64,000 nucleotides of DNA from Pseudomonas putida. GTDB taxonomy: Bacteria; Pseudomonadota; Gammaproteobacteria; Pseudomonadales; Pseudomonadaceae. How positions within the stretch are numbered: position 1 is the first letter of the stretch; each line of letters starts with the position of its first letter. Positions 47,563-56,930 of this stretch are shown here, piece after piece. The notes beneath the pieces are model-generated. The model searched no databases. It was given only the letters and a program-made list of their open reading frames with translations, and was not told where the DNA came from. The stretch is from positions 682,001 through 746,000 of the forward strand of contig NZ_CP113097.1 of assembly GCF_026625125.1 (NCBI RefSeq). Reading direction: 5' to 3'. The position numbers and the translations under genes are program-made.

Positions 47563-47905
47563 CTGGGAACGCCTGGCCAAGCTGGACGATCAGGACATCG
47601 ACACCGGCGACATGCCCGAGTTGGGCGATGATTTCTTTCGCCGCGCCGAGCTGCGCGTGCCGGTGAAACAGGCGGTGACCATCCGCCTGGATGCCGATGT
47701 GCTGGAGTGGTTCAAGGGGCAAGGCGCGGGCTACCAGACGCGCATCAACCAACTGCTACACCGCGACATGCAGGCCCAACAGAGCCTACTGGACCGGACG
47801 CCCCCCTGGTACCTGACGATCAAGGCTCAGGCAACCTGCTGGAGGAGGAACGTGAGCGTTTCGCCCTCTTTCGTGTTGATCAGGTACATGGGATGCCTGC
47901 TGTGA
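47540..47905 (+). CDS. brnA: Orphan BrnA-type antitoxin with abnormal C-terminus
   Basis: A 121-residue protein. Residues 8-80 match BrnA antitoxins: DWERLAKLDDQDIDTGDMPEL, then the ribbon-helix-helix VTIRLDADVLEWFKGQGAGYQTRINQLL. BrnA neutralises BrnT and represses the brnTA promoter. Normally the protein ends soon after QLLHRDMQAQ; here about 40 unrelated residues follow, read through the 3' end of the opposing gene, so the native stop was probably lost. With brnT and its promoter destroyed it may not be expressed. AGGAGG precedes the ATG. Confidence 0.7.
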   Translation: MSKASKTDWERLAKLDDQDIDTGDMPELGDDFFRRAELRVPVKQAVTIRLDADVLEWFKGQGAGYQTRINQLLHRDMQAQQSLLDRTPPWYLTIKAQATCWRRNVSVSPSFVLIRYMGCLL

Positions 47906-48321
47906 TGAGGGGTGTCCGCGATCGCGCCGGCACGGTAGCCCTGGTGATCACGCAGGTAGCAGATCAAGCCATGTTCCGTGAGCTCCAGCGGTTCGATCTT
48001 CCAGTAATCGGTGACTTCTGCCCGCTGGTAGAAGCCCAGGTATCCGTTCAGGCTCAGGCCAAGCTTTTTGGGCGGCTGCGCCGGGCCACTGAGGCTGATG
48101 TGATGGTGCAGACGGTCTTGCGTGCTCGAGTCGAAGGTGAAGTCCAGGCGTATGGAGGCCTGGTCGCCCCCAGCCATGAGCCAGTCGTCCTGCGGTGTGA
48201 TCCCCCAGTGCCATTTGTCGCGGCGGGTGCTCAAGCGAAGGGGGACATACCTGTCGGTGGCCATTGCGTACAGATGGCCACTGAACGACCTGGCGTACCT
48301 GCTCTGAATTTCCGGGTCCAT
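47827..48321 (-). CDS. Unrecognised hypothetical protein
   Basis: A 164-residue soluble protein that I do not recognise. It begins MDPEIQSRYARSFSGHLYAM after a good ribosome site (GGAGG) and has normal high-GC codon use. The sequence alternates short beta-like stretches with aromatic residues (KWHWGITPQDDWLMAGG, ASIRLDFTF, GLICYLRDHQGYR), suggesting a beta-rich fold. Its final 26 codons overlap the extended tail of brnA on the other strand. No signal peptide or membrane helix is present. Confidence 0.65.
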   Translation of the reverse strand: MDPEIQSRYARSFSGHLYAMATDRYVPLRLSTRRDKWHWGITPQDDWLMAGGDQASIRLDFTFDSSTQDRLHHHISLSGPAQPPKKLGLSLNGYLGFYQRAEVTDYWKIEPLELTEHGLICYLRDHQGYRAGAIADTPHHSRHPMYLINTKEGETLTFLLQQVA

Positions 48322-48397
48322 GTGCGAACCTCCAAGGTGGGTGGGATTGGCACCTTAATCTCCCGGGCAGGCCACGCTGGAGTCTGAACGCTTTCCT

Positions 48398-49054
48398 TCA
48401 GGTGTCGCTCTTGCTCTCCAGCAGCATGAACAGGCGGTACAGCACCACGGTGCTGAACAACTGCAGGAAGCCGAGCAGGCTGGCCGTGGCCAGCTCCAGG
48501 GCGGGAGCTGGCTCGGGGAAGGCAATCAGCAGCAGCCCGTCGATCAGCCAGATCGGTGCCAGCACCCCAAACACGCAGAGCATGATGCGCATGAAATGCC
48601 CAGTGGTCATGCGTGCGCTTTCGCGCATCGATTGCACCACCGGCAGGCCGCGCAGCACTAGCAGGTACTCGGCGAACACCAGGTTGATCATGATCCAGAC
48701 CCCCGGGAAGACCAGCAGCATCAGCCCCGCCAAGATCAGTAGCGAGCTGATCATGATCAGCAGTGCCATCTGCGGCCATAGCTGCATGGCGCGGGCAAAC
48801 AGCTCACGCTTGGGGATGTCCTGGCCGTTGCTGCGGGTATCGAGGTAAAGAATCAGCGCTGCACTGTAAAGCGGATAGAACAGCAGGCTCACCAGCATGC
48901 TGTAGGACAGTGAGGCCTGGTCGCCCAGCTGCCGCATCATCAGTTGGGTCACCAGGGCTTCGAGTACGATCAGCGGCAAGCACAGCGCAATGATGTTTGC
49001 CAGGTGGCGGCGGAAGAAGTACAGGGAGTCGCGAAAAACGCTCAGCGGATTCAT
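48398..49054 (-). CDS. YciC family inner-membrane protein
   Basis: A 218-residue polytopic membrane protein with about six helices, starting MNPLSVFRDSLYFFRRHLANI. The layout and segment VFPGVWIMINLVFAEYLLVLRG match the YciC (UPF0259) family, whose function is unknown. It marks the return to ordinary core sequence after the accessory block. Confidence 0.85.
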   Translation of the reverse strand: MNPLSVFRDSLYFFRRHLANIIALCLPLIVLEALVTQLMMRQLGDQASLSYSMLVSLLFYPLYSAALILYLDTRSNGQDIPKRELFARAMQLWPQMALLIMISSLLILAGLMLLVFPGVWIMINLVFAEYLLVLRGLPVVQSMRESARMTTGHFMRIMLCVFGVLAPIWLIDGLLLIAFPEPAPALELATASLLGFLQLFSTVVLYRLFMLLESKSDT

Positions 49055-49207
49055 CGGTCAACATCGCATGGCAGTAAAAGCAGGGGCCTAACTTTAGCCC
49101 AGAGCAGCCATTTGCTGAAAAAAGTTTCACCGTGCCAGTGATTGAATCCGCTGCTTGCGCGCCCCATCTTTGACATGTCCGATGTCCCGCTTCCCATGAG
49201 GTAGCCA

Positions 49208-49960
49208 ATGAACACTGAAGAGCAAACCCTGATCGATGGCCTGTTTGGCCGCATCAAACAAGCCGAAGACCCCAGCCAGCCGCGTGATGCCCAGGCCCAG
49301 GCGCGCATCGAGGAACACCTGCGCGAGCAACCGGCGGCGCCTTACTACATGGCCCAGGCGATTTTGGTTCAGGAGGCTGCGCTCAAGCGCCTGGATGAAC
49401 AGAACAAGCAACTGGAAGCCGAGCTCAAGCAGGCTCGTGCCCAGGCAGAGGCTTCTCGCAACAGCAGCGCCAGCAGTGGTGGCTTCCTCTCCAGCATCTT
49501 TGGCAACAGCGGGCGTAACCCCCAGCCTGCCCAAGCATCGCAGCAGCCCCAGCGGCCTGCCGCGCCGGTCGCTTCGGCAGGCGGTTGGCGTGAGCCGAAT
49601 GCACCGGGTTTCTCCCAGCCGCAGGCTGCGCAACCGGGTTTTGGCGCCGCGCCGGCTCGGGGTGGTGCCAGCAGCTTCCTTGGCGGTGCGATGCAGACCG
49701 CCGCCGGCGTGGCCGGTGGTGTGTTGCTGGCACAAGGCATCAGCAGCCTGTTCAACCACCATTCGCAGCCTGAAGAGGTGGTCGAGGTGATCAGGGAAGA
49801 GCCGGCGCCGGCCAGTGATACCGGTGGCTGGAATGACCAGGACGCGCAGCCGCAGGTGGCCGACAACGGTGGCTGGGGCGCTGATCAAGGTGGGTACGCC
49901 GATACCGATTACGGCAGCGATGATGGCGGCTTCTTCTCGGACGACGACACCTTCGTCTGA
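49208..49960 (+). CDS. DUF2076 family protein
   Basis: A 250-residue protein of the DUF2076 family. The N-terminal helical part (EEQTLIDGLFGRIKQAE, then APYYMAQAILVQEAALKRL) is followed by a Gln/Ser/Ala/Pro-rich stretch, a small hydrophobic segment (GGAMQTAAGVAGGVLLAQGI) and a very acidic, Gly/Asp-rich tail. Some relatives are annotated as periplasmic ligand-binding sensors, but no signal peptide is visible. Function unknown. Confidence 0.85.
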   Translation: MNTEEQTLIDGLFGRIKQAEDPSQPRDAQAQARIEEHLREQPAAPYYMAQAILVQEAALKRLDEQNKQLEAELKQARAQAEASRNSSASSGGFLSSIFGNSGRNPQPAQASQQPQRPAAPVASAGGWREPNAPGFSQPQAAQPGFGAAPARGGASSFLGGAMQTAAGVAGGVLLAQGISSLFNHHSQPEEVVEVIREEPAPASDTGGWNDQDAQPQVADNGGWGADQGGYADTDYGSDDGGFFSDDDTFV

Positions 49961-50023
49961 TCGCTCTGGCATACTGCTGGCATTTCCGGGGGCGCACTGC
50001 GCCTCCTCAGCCGAGGGTATGTA

Positions 50024-50503
50024 GTGAAGAAAATCGCACTGTTCGCCGATGTGCAAAACCTCTACTACACCGTGCGCCAGGCCCATGGCTGCCACTTCAA
50101 CTACACCGCGCTGTGGTCGGAAGTCAGCCGCGAGGGTGAGATCGTCGAGGCGGTGGCCTATGCCATCGACCGGGGGGACAGCAAACAGCAGCAGTTCCAG
50201 CAGATCCTGCGCAACCTTGGTTTCGACGTGCGCCTCAAGCCGTTCATCCAGCGCAGCGATGGATCGGCCAAGGGTGACTGGGATGTGGGGATAACCCTGG
50301 ATGTGATCGATGCCGCCAGCCGTGTCGACCAGGTGGTGCTGGCTTCGGGTGATGGTGATTTCGACCTGCTGCTGGAGCGAGTGATTCAGCGCCATGGCGC
50401 CGAGGCGGTGGTCTACGGCGTGCCGGGTTTGACCGCCATGTCGCTGATAAGAGCGGCCAGCCGCTATGTGCCGATCGAAGGGCGTTTGCTGTTGAAGCAT
50501 TGA
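50024..50503 (+). CDS. NYN domain protein (LabA/DUF88 type)
   Basis: A 159-residue PIN-like NYN domain protein. Conserved acidic residues of the putative RNase site appear in ALFADVQNLYYT, KGDWDVGITLDVIDAA and VLASGDGDFDLLLERV. LabA-like proteins are suspected ribonucleases. Start is GTG. A hairpin (GGGGGCGCACTGCGCCTCC) lies shortly upstream. Confidence 0.88.
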   Translation: MKKIALFADVQNLYYTVRQAHGCHFNYTALWSEVSREGEIVEAVAYAIDRGDSKQQQFQQILRNLGFDVRLKPFIQRSDGSAKGDWDVGITLDVIDAASRVDQVVLASGDGDFDLLLERVIQRHGAEAVVYGVPGLTAMSLIRAASRYVPIEGRLLLKH

Positions 50504-50648
50504 GGGTTGCTGGCGCCTGAGCGCCATTGCGCCGCATGCCCCTGCCATGACGCAAATTGTGCCGCCCAATTAATCCTGTTTTGTAACTTAATCTTGGCGG
50601 CGAGGCTCCCTAAACTCATTCCCCCGTAAACGGATTTCGAGTTTTGCC

Positions 50649-51569
50649 ATGCCTGCCTCCCGCCGCTTCCCGATAGTGTTGATCGGTGCTTTCCTGGCCT
50701 TGTACCTGGTCTGGGGCTCCACCTACCTTTTCATCCGCATCGGTGTGGCGTCCTGGCCGCCGATGCTGATGGCCGGGGTGCGATTCCTTATCGCCGGGGG
50801 CCTGCTCTATGGGTTTTTGCGCTGGCGTGGGGTGCCGGCGCCGACCTGGCCGCAATGGCGTGCGGCAGGTGCGGTGGGTTTTCTGCTGCTCAGTTGCGGC
50901 AATGGTGGCGTAACGGTTGCAGAGCATGCTGGCGTTGCCTCCGGCGTCGCTGCGCTGGCCGTGGCCACGGTGCCGCTGTTTACCTTGGTGTTTGGCCTGC
51001 TGTTCGGCCATCGCAATTCGCGCCTGGAGTGGGCGGGCATCGTCCTCGGGCTGGTTGGCATCGGCCTGCTCAACCTTGGCTCTAACCTGCAGGCCAGCCC
51101 CATCGGGGCGGCGCTGATCCTGTTTGCGGCTGCCGCCTGGGCGTTCGGGTCGGTCTGGAGCAAGAGCCTGCCGCTGCCCCAAGGCCCCATGGCCAGTGCG
51201 GCCGAGATGCTGGTCGGTGGCGCGGTATTGTTGCTGGGCAGCGCCCTGTCGGGTGAGCGCATGACCCAGATGCCCACAGCGGCAGGCTGGGGAGCATTGG
51301 CTTACCTGGTGTTGTTCGGCTCGATCCTGGCATTCAGCGCCTACATGTACCTGCTCAAGCATGTGCGCCCGGCGGCGGCCACCAGCTATGCCTATGTCAA
51401 CCCGGCGGTGGCGGTGTTGCTTGGTATCGTCTTTGCCGGTGAGCAGATCGGCGCAGAGGAATGCCTGGCGATGGCGGTGATCATCAGCGCCGTGGTGCTG
51501 ATCGGCCTGCCGCAGTGGCGCAAGCCCGCGCTGCCTGCTGCATCGCTTGAAGGCGAAACCTGCAAGTAG
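50649..51569 (+). CDS. EamA/DMT family transporter (YedA-like)
   Basis: A 306-residue inner-membrane protein with ten predicted helices in two EamA repeats. The opening LYLVWGSTYLFIRIGV and the second-repeat PAAATSYAYVNPAVAVLLG are typical of the drug/metabolite transporter superfamily. Substrate is unknown; related proteins export amino acids or purines. Confidence 0.9.
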   Translation: MPASRRFPIVLIGAFLALYLVWGSTYLFIRIGVASWPPMLMAGVRFLIAGGLLYGFLRWRGVPAPTWPQWRAAGAVGFLLLSCGNGGVTVAEHAGVASGVAALAVATVPLFTLVFGLLFGHRNSRLEWAGIVLGLVGIGLLNLGSNLQASPIGAALILFAAAAWAFGSVWSKSLPLPQGPMASAAEMLVGGAVLLLGSALSGERMTQMPTAAGWGALAYLVLFGSILAFSAYMYLLKHVRPAAATSYAYVNPAVAVLLGIVFAGEQIGAEECLAMAVIISAVVLIGLPQWRKPALPAASLEGETCK

Positions 51570-51624
51570 GTCGGGGTGTTGCGGTAAACTTGCCGCCTTC
51601 GCTGAACCCCCTGACGGTATTGCC

Positions 51625-52944
51625 ATGAATTTCGCCAAACTCGGCCTGATCGAACCGTTGCTGCGCACCCTGCAGCAACTGGACTACACCACCCCAACCC
51701 CGGTCCAGGCCCAGGCCATCCCCGCCGTGCTGGCCGGCCGCGACCTGATGGCCGCGGCTCAGACCGGCACCGGCAAGACTGCAGGCTTTGCACTGCCTGT
51801 GCTGCAGCGCCTGGCCCTGGAAGGGGAAAAGGTCGCCAGCAACTCGATCCGTGCGCTGGTGTTGGTCCCGACCCGCGAACTGGCCGAGCAGGTGCACAAC
51901 AACGTGCGCGAATATGCCGAAAACCTGCCGCTGAGCACCTACGCGGTGTATGGCGGGGTCAGCATCAACCCGCAGATGATGCGCCTGCGTCGCGGTGTCG
52001 ACCTGCTGGTGGCTACCCCGGGGCGCCTGCTCGACCTGTTCCGCCAGAACGCGGTGAAGTTCAACCAGGTGCAAACCCTGGTGCTGGACGAAGCTGACCG
52101 CATGCTCGACCTGGGTTTTGCCGAAGAGCTGCAGTCGGTGTACGCGGCACTGCCGCGCAAGCGCCAGACGCTGCTGTTCTCCGCCACCTTCTCCGACCAG
52201 ATCCGCATGCTGGCAGGCCTGGCGCTCAATGACCCGCTGAGCATCGAGGTCAGCCCGCGCAACGCTGCTGCCACCACGGTCAAGCAATGGCTGGTGCCGG
52301 TGGACAAGAAGCGCAAGGTCGACCTGTTCTGCCATCTGCTGCGCAAGCAGCGCTGGACGCAGGTATTGGTGTTCGCCAAGACGCGCAACGGCGTTGACCA
52401 GCTGGTGGAGCGGCTGCTGGGCGAGGGGGTGAACGCCGACGGCATTCACGGCGACCGCCCGCAAGCTACGCGCCAGCGCGCGCTGGACAGCTTCAAGGCC
52501 CGTGAGGTCCAGGTACTGGTCGCCACCGACGTCGCCGCCCGCGGCCTGGACATCGATGACCTGCCGTTGGTGGTCAACATCGACCTGCCGATCGTCGCCG
52601 AGGATTACGTGCACCGTATTGGCCGCACCGGGCGTGCGGGTAACAAGGGCGAGGCAATCTCGCTGGTGTGCGCCGATGAAGTGCAGCAGTTGGCAACGAT
52701 CGAGACGCTGATTCGCCAGACCTTGCCGCGCCACGAAGAACCGGACTTCATCCCCGATCACCGGGTGCCGATGACCGATGCCAGTGGCCAGGTGATCAAG
52801 AAGCCGAAAAAGCCCAAGAAGCCGAAAGAGAACAGTGCCAAGCGCGGGCTGGGGCGCTGGATGGACAGTGGCGACGAGGCTCCGGTCAAAGCGGTGCGCA
52901 AAGTGCCGAGCTTCAACACCGGCCCGAAAAAGCGCAAGCCCTGA
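51625..52944 (+). CDS. DEAD-box RNA helicase (RhlE group)
   Basis: A 439-residue ATP-dependent RNA helicase. It carries the Q motif (FAKLGLIEPLLRTLQQLDYTTP), AQTGTGKT, PTRELAEQ, VLDEADRMLDLGF, SATF and HRIGRTGRAG. A Lys/Pro-rich C-terminal tail (KKPKKPKKPKENS) is likely RNA-binding. Helicases of this group work in ribosome assembly and RNA turnover. The ATG at 51625 is the family start. Confidence 0.93.
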   Translation: MNFAKLGLIEPLLRTLQQLDYTTPTPVQAQAIPAVLAGRDLMAAAQTGTGKTAGFALPVLQRLALEGEKVASNSIRALVLVPTRELAEQVHNNVREYAENLPLSTYAVYGGVSINPQMMRLRRGVDLLVATPGRLLDLFRQNAVKFNQVQTLVLDEADRMLDLGFAEELQSVYAALPRKRQTLLFSATFSDQIRMLAGLALNDPLSIEVSPRNAAATTVKQWLVPVDKKRKVDLFCHLLRKQRWTQVLVFAKTRNGVDQLVERLLGEGVNADGIHGDRPQATRQRALDSFKAREVQVLVATDVAARGLDIDDLPLVVNIDLPIVAEDYVHRIGRTGRAGNKGEAISLVCADEVQQLATIETLIRQTLPRHEEPDFIPDHRVPMTDASGQVIKKPKKPKKPKENSAKRGLGRWMDSGDEAPVKAVRKVPSFNTGPKKRKP

Positions 52945-52950
52945 GGTATT

Positions 52951-52969
52951 GGGGCCGCCAAGCGGCCCC
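52951..52969. terminator. Hairpin between convergent helicase and flavoprotein genes
   Basis: GGGGCCGC-CAA-GCGGCCCC forms a perfect 8 bp stem in a 33 bp convergent gap. No T-run is present on either side. Confidence 0.5.
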
Positions 52970-52977
52970 GCACCCTG

Positions 52978-54219
52978 TCAGGCAGAACGCGCCAGCCAAT
53001 CGGCCGCCGCCCGCCCAGCGCGCAACCCACTGGCAAAGCACGCCGTCAACAGGTACCCCCCGGTCGGCGCTTCCCAGTCCAGCATCTCGCCGGCGCAGAA
53101 CACCCCGGGCATACCCTTGAGCATCAACCCCTCATCCAGCCCCTCGAAGCGCACGCCACCGGCACTGCTGATCGCCTCGTCCAGCGGCCGGGTGCGTACC
53201 AGCGTGATCGGCAGCGCCTTGATCGCTCGCGCCAGCGCGGCCATATCGGCAAACGTCGCCTGATCGGTCAGTTCACGCAGCAGTGCCGCCTTCACCCTGT
53301 CGATGCCCAGCTGGCTATGCAGGTGCTTGGCCATCGACCGTGAACCGCGCGGTTTGGCCAGGGCCTGGGCAATTTTGTCCACAGGCTTGTCCGGCAGCAG
53401 GTCGAGCAGCAGCGTTGCCTGGCCTTTCTGGTTGATGGCTTCGCGCAGCGGTGCCGACCAGGCATACACCAGGCTGCCTTCAACCCCCTGTGCGGTGAGG
53501 ATGAACTCGCCTTTGCGCGGCGCCTTACCGGGTACGCTCAGGGCAATGTTCTTCAGCGGCGCGCCGGCGAACTTGTCCTTGAGCAGCGCACTCCAGCCTG
53601 CCACTTCAAAACCGCAGTTGCTCGCCTGCAGCGGTGAGATATCCACAGCCCGCTCGGCCAGCAGGGGCTGCCAGGCGCCATCCGAGCCAAGCCTGGCCCA
53701 GCTGCCACCACCCAACGCCAGTACCAGCACGTCGGCCTTGACGTTCAATTCACCCTGTGGATAACCGAGCCGCAGGGTGCCATCGAGATTCCACCCTAGC
53801 CAGCGGTGGCGGGTGTGGATAACTACCCCACGGTCGCGCAGGCGCTTGAGCCAGGCGCGCAGCAACGGCGCGGCTTTCATGTCGGTGGGGAACACCCGTC
53901 CCGAGGTGCCGACGAAGGTTTCGATGCCCAGGCCGTGAATCCACTGGCGCAGGGTATCGGCATCGAAGTCCTGCAGCAGCCGGCCAATCGCGTCCTGGCG
54001 CTCGGCATACCGGGCAACGAACTGTGGATAAGGTTCCGAATGGGTGATGTTCATGCCGCCGACACCTGCCAGCAGAAACTTGCGACCCACCGATGGCATG
54101 GCGTCGAACACCTGTACGGCTAGGCCTTGCTGGGCCAGCGCTTCGGCGGCCATCAAACCGGCAGGGCCCGCGCCGATGACAACGGCGAGGGGAGGGGATG
54201 CGGGGTGTAGATCGGGCAT
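52978..54219 (-). CDS. HI0933-like FAD-dependent oxidoreductase (TIGR03862 type)
   Basis: A 413-residue flavoprotein. The FAD-binding Rossmann motif GAGPAGLMAAEAL is near the N-terminus, followed by VGRKFLLAGVGGMNITHSEP and the C-terminal GVFCAGEMLDWEAPTGGYLL. The family is related to BaiN/HI0933 proteins; the substrate is unknown. The gene converges with the helicase. Confidence 0.88.
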   Translation of the reverse strand: MPDLHPASPPLAVVIGAGPAGLMAAEALAQQGLAVQVFDAMPSVGRKFLLAGVGGMNITHSEPYPQFVARYAERQDAIGRLLQDFDADTLRQWIHGLGIETFVGTSGRVFPTDMKAAPLLRAWLKRLRDRGVVIHTRHRWLGWNLDGTLRLGYPQGELNVKADVLVLALGGGSWARLGSDGAWQPLLAERAVDISPLQASNCGFEVAGWSALLKDKFAGAPLKNIALSVPGKAPRKGEFILTAQGVEGSLVYAWSAPLREAINQKGQATLLLDLLPDKPVDKIAQALAKPRGSRSMAKHLHSQLGIDRVKAALLRELTDQATFADMAALARAIKALPITLVRTRPLDEAISSAGGVRFEGLDEGLMLKGMPGVFCAGEMLDWEAPTGGYLLTACFASGLRAGRAAADWLARSA

Positions 54220-54367
54220 GGTGGGTGACGGGCTGTGGAAAAGTTGCCCATTCTAGCGCAGCAGGGCATAGGGAAGCACTGAACAAAAAATGATCAGCCT
54301 GCTGCAGGCCACGCGGGCATTGGGCTGCAGCCGCTTTCACTCAGCTTATCCACAAGCGGTTCCACAG

Positions 54368-55282
54368 TCATTGTGAACAACTGACGACCTTGGCCGCGCT
54401 GTGGTGAAGGATGCCGTGGCGCCGCGCCAGCGCTTGCCGGTCCTTGCTGTAGCCACCGCCGATCACCCCGACTACCGGGATATCCCGCCCCAGGCAGTGG
54501 CGCATGACATGTTCGTCGCGCGCAGCCAAGCCAGCATCGGTCAACTGCAGGTAACCCAGGGCATCGTCTTTGTGCACGTCCACCCCGGCGTCATACAGCA
54601 CCAGGTCGGGTTGATACAGCGGCAGCAGGTAGTTGAGCGCGTCTTCCACCACCTTCAGGTAGGCGGCATCGCCCATGCCTCGCGGCAGCGGAATGTCCCA
54701 GTCGCTTTGCGCCTTGCCCGCCGGGAAGTTCTGTTCGCAGTGCAACGACACGGTGATGGCGTCCGGGGTGTCTTGCAGGATGCGCGCGGTGCCGTCGCCC
54801 TGATGCACGTCGCAATCGAAGATCAGTACCCGGTGCACCCGCCCGGCCTCGAGCAGGTAGTGGCTGATCACGGCCAGGTCATTGAAGATGCAGAAACCGG
54901 CAGGGTGGTCATGGTGGGCGTGGTGGGTACCGCCGGCCAGGTGGCACGCAAGGCCATGCTGCAGCGCCATTTCAGCGGCCAGCAGCGAGCCGCCCACCGC
55001 ACGCACGGTGCGCCGCGCCAAGGCCTCGCTCCAGGGCAAGCCCAGGCGGCGCTGGTCCTCGCGCGACAGCTCGCCGTGCATGTAACGCTCGATGTAGTCG
55101 CGGTCGTGGGCCAGGGCGAGGATGTCGTTGGGGCAGATTTCCGGGCGCAGCAACGCCTGGTCGGTCGTCAGCCCGCTTTCGACCAGGTGGTCGCGCAGCA
55201 GGCGGAACTTGTCCATGGGGAAGCGATGCTCGGGTGGAAACTCCGGGCTGTAGTCATCGTGGTAGATCAGCGGCAACGGCAT
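54368..55282 (-). CDS. Histone deacetylase family (acetylpolyamine/acetoin-utilisation-like) hydrolase
   Basis: A 304-residue zinc-dependent amidohydrolase. Metal and catalytic residues appear in GGTHHAHHDHPAGFCIFND, IFDCDVHQGDGT and LYDAGVDVHKDD. Bacterial members deacetylate polyamines, small molecules or proteins; the natural substrate is not clear. About 150 bp separate it from the flavoprotein gene downstream, containing a hairpin-like TTATCCACAAG-rich segment but no gene. Confidence 0.9.
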   Translation of the reverse strand: MPLPLIYHDDYSPEFPPEHRFPMDKFRLLRDHLVESGLTTDQALLRPEICPNDILALAHDRDYIERYMHGELSREDQRRLGLPWSEALARRTVRAVGGSLLAAEMALQHGLACHLAGGTHHAHHDHPAGFCIFNDLAVISHYLLEAGRVHRVLIFDCDVHQGDGTARILQDTPDAITVSLHCEQNFPAGKAQSDWDIPLPRGMGDAAYLKVVEDALNYLLPLYQPDLVLYDAGVDVHKDDALGYLQLTDAGLAARDEHVMRHCLGRDIPVVGVIGGGYSKDRQALARRHGILHHSAAKVVSCSQ

Positions 55283-55396
55283 GGTGGGTTCGCAATCGGG
55301 GCCAGTGCTGATCTTGCCAGTTGTTGGGTTGTGGGTAAAAGTGCTGTGCCGCGCCTACGCTTGAACCTGTAGCACGGCAAAACCGGAGCACGCCCC

Positions 55397-55969
55397 ATGA
55401 CCCCCATCCTTGAACTGGAAAGCGCCCGCCTGGTGTTGCGCCAATGGCGTGACGACGACCTGCGCGAGTTCGCCGCCATGAGCGCCGACCCGCAGGTGAT
55501 GCGTTATTTTCCAGCGCCCATGACGCGGCTGGAGGCGGCGGCACTGATCGGTAGGATCCGTGGCCATTTCAACGAATACGGCTTCGGCCTGTGGGCCCTG
55601 GAGCGCAAGGACAGCGGCGCCTTCATCGGCATGACCGGCCTGCTCAACGTCAACTTCGATGCGCCGTTCACCCCGGCCGTGGAAATCGGCTGGCGCCTTG
55701 CCCGGCGGCACTGGGGCCTGGGCTTTGCCAGCGAGGCGGCGTGGACCTGCCTGCGGTGTGCGTTCGCCCAATTGCGCCTGGAGGAGGTGGTGTCGTTCAC
55801 GACCGAGGCCAACCTGCCGTCGCAGAAGGTCATGCAGGCCATCGGCATGGTGCAGGACCTGCAAGGCAGCTTCGACCACCCACGCCTGCCCGAGGGGCAC
55901 CCGCTGCGGCCCCACGTGCTCTACCGCATCGACCGGCCCCGCTGGGAGCAGACCCTGCGCGCTGAATGA
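55397..55969 (+). CDS. GNAT N-acetyltransferase (RimJ-like)
   Basis: A 190-residue acetyltransferase of the RimJ/RimL type. The N-terminal LESARLVLRQWRDDDL and the central WRLARRHWGLGFASEAA acetyl-CoA binding segment, followed by FTTEANLPSQKVMQAIG, are typical. Target is unknown. It starts 115 bases from the divergent deacetylase-like gene. Confidence 0.9.
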   Translation: MTPILELESARLVLRQWRDDDLREFAAMSADPQVMRYFPAPMTRLEAAALIGRIRGHFNEYGFGLWALERKDSGAFIGMTGLLNVNFDAPFTPAVEIGWRLARRHWGLGFASEAAWTCLRCAFAQLRLEEVVSFTTEANLPSQKVMQAIGMVQDLQGSFDHPRLPEGHPLRPHVLYRIDRPRWEQTLRAE

Positions 55970-56060
55970 GCGGTCATGCGCGGTGCCGATGACAAACCCT
56001 GTATCATTTGCCTTCATGAAAGCGCCGTAGAGCTGTGATGTCTTGCTAGGAGAACCCCCG

Positions 56061-56930
56061 ATGAGTCATGTGTTGGACGACCTGGTCGACCTGTTGAGCC
56101 TCGAATCGATCGAGGAGAACCTGTTCCGTGGACGCAGCCAGGACCTGGGCTTCCGCCAGCTGTACGGTGGCCAGGTGCTGGGCCAGTCGCTGTCGGCGGC
56201 TAGCCAGACGGTCGAGGACGCGCGTCATGTGCATTCGCTGCACGGCTACTTCCTGCGCCCGGGCGATGCCAGCCTGCCGGTGGTCTATTCGGTCGACCGT
56301 GTGCGCGATGGCGGCAGCTTCAGCACCCGGCGCGTGACGGCCATCCAGAAGGGCCAGACCATTTTCACCTGCAGTGCGTCGTTCCAGTACGACGAGGAAG
56401 GTTTCGAGCACCAGGCGCAGATGCCTGATGTGGTCGGGCCAGAGAACCTGCCGAGCGAGGTCGAACTGGCCCGCGCCATGGCTGACCACCTGCCTGAGCG
56501 CATTCGTGACAAGGTGCTGTGCGCCAAGCCGATCGAGATACGCCCGGTCACCGAGCGTGACCCGTTCAACCCCAAGCCCGGCGACCCGGTGAAGTACGCC
56601 TGGTTCCGCGCCGACGGCAACCTGCCGGACGTGCCGGCGCTGCACAAGTACCTGCTGGCCTATGCCTCGGACTTCGGCCTGCTGACCACCTCGCTGCAGC
56701 CCCATGGCAAATCGGTGTGGCAGCGCGACATGCAGATCGCCAGCCTCGACCACTCGTTGTGGTTCCACGCCAACCTGCGCGCCGATGAGTGGCTGCTGTA
56801 CGCCACCGACAGCCCCTGGGCCGGCAATGCCCGTGGGTTCTGCCGGGGCAGTATCTATAACCGTGCGGGGCAGTTGGTGGCGTCGTCTTCGCAGGAAGGT
56901 TTGATCCGTCATCGCAAGGACTGGGCATGA
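56061..56930 (+). CDS. tesB: Acyl-CoA thioesterase II
   Basis: A 289-residue double hot-dog thioesterase that hydrolyses medium to long acyl-CoAs. Catalytic residues are expected in ASLDHSLWFH (Asp) and SSSQEGLIR (Gln), both present, and GGQVLGQSLSAA is typical of the N-terminal half. The start has TAGGAG upstream. Its stop overlaps the start of the HAD hydrolase gene (ATGA), so the two are co-translated. Confidence 0.94.
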   Translation: MSHVLDDLVDLLSLESIEENLFRGRSQDLGFRQLYGGQVLGQSLSAASQTVEDARHVHSLHGYFLRPGDASLPVVYSVDRVRDGGSFSTRRVTAIQKGQTIFTCSASFQYDEEGFEHQAQMPDVVGPENLPSEVELARAMADHLPERIRDKVLCAKPIEIRPVTERDPFNPKPGDPVKYAWFRADGNLPDVPALHKYLLAYASDFGLLTTSLQPHGKSVWQRDMQIASLDHSLWFHANLRADEWLLYATDSPWAGNARGFCRGSIYNRAGQLVASSSQEGLIRHRKDWA

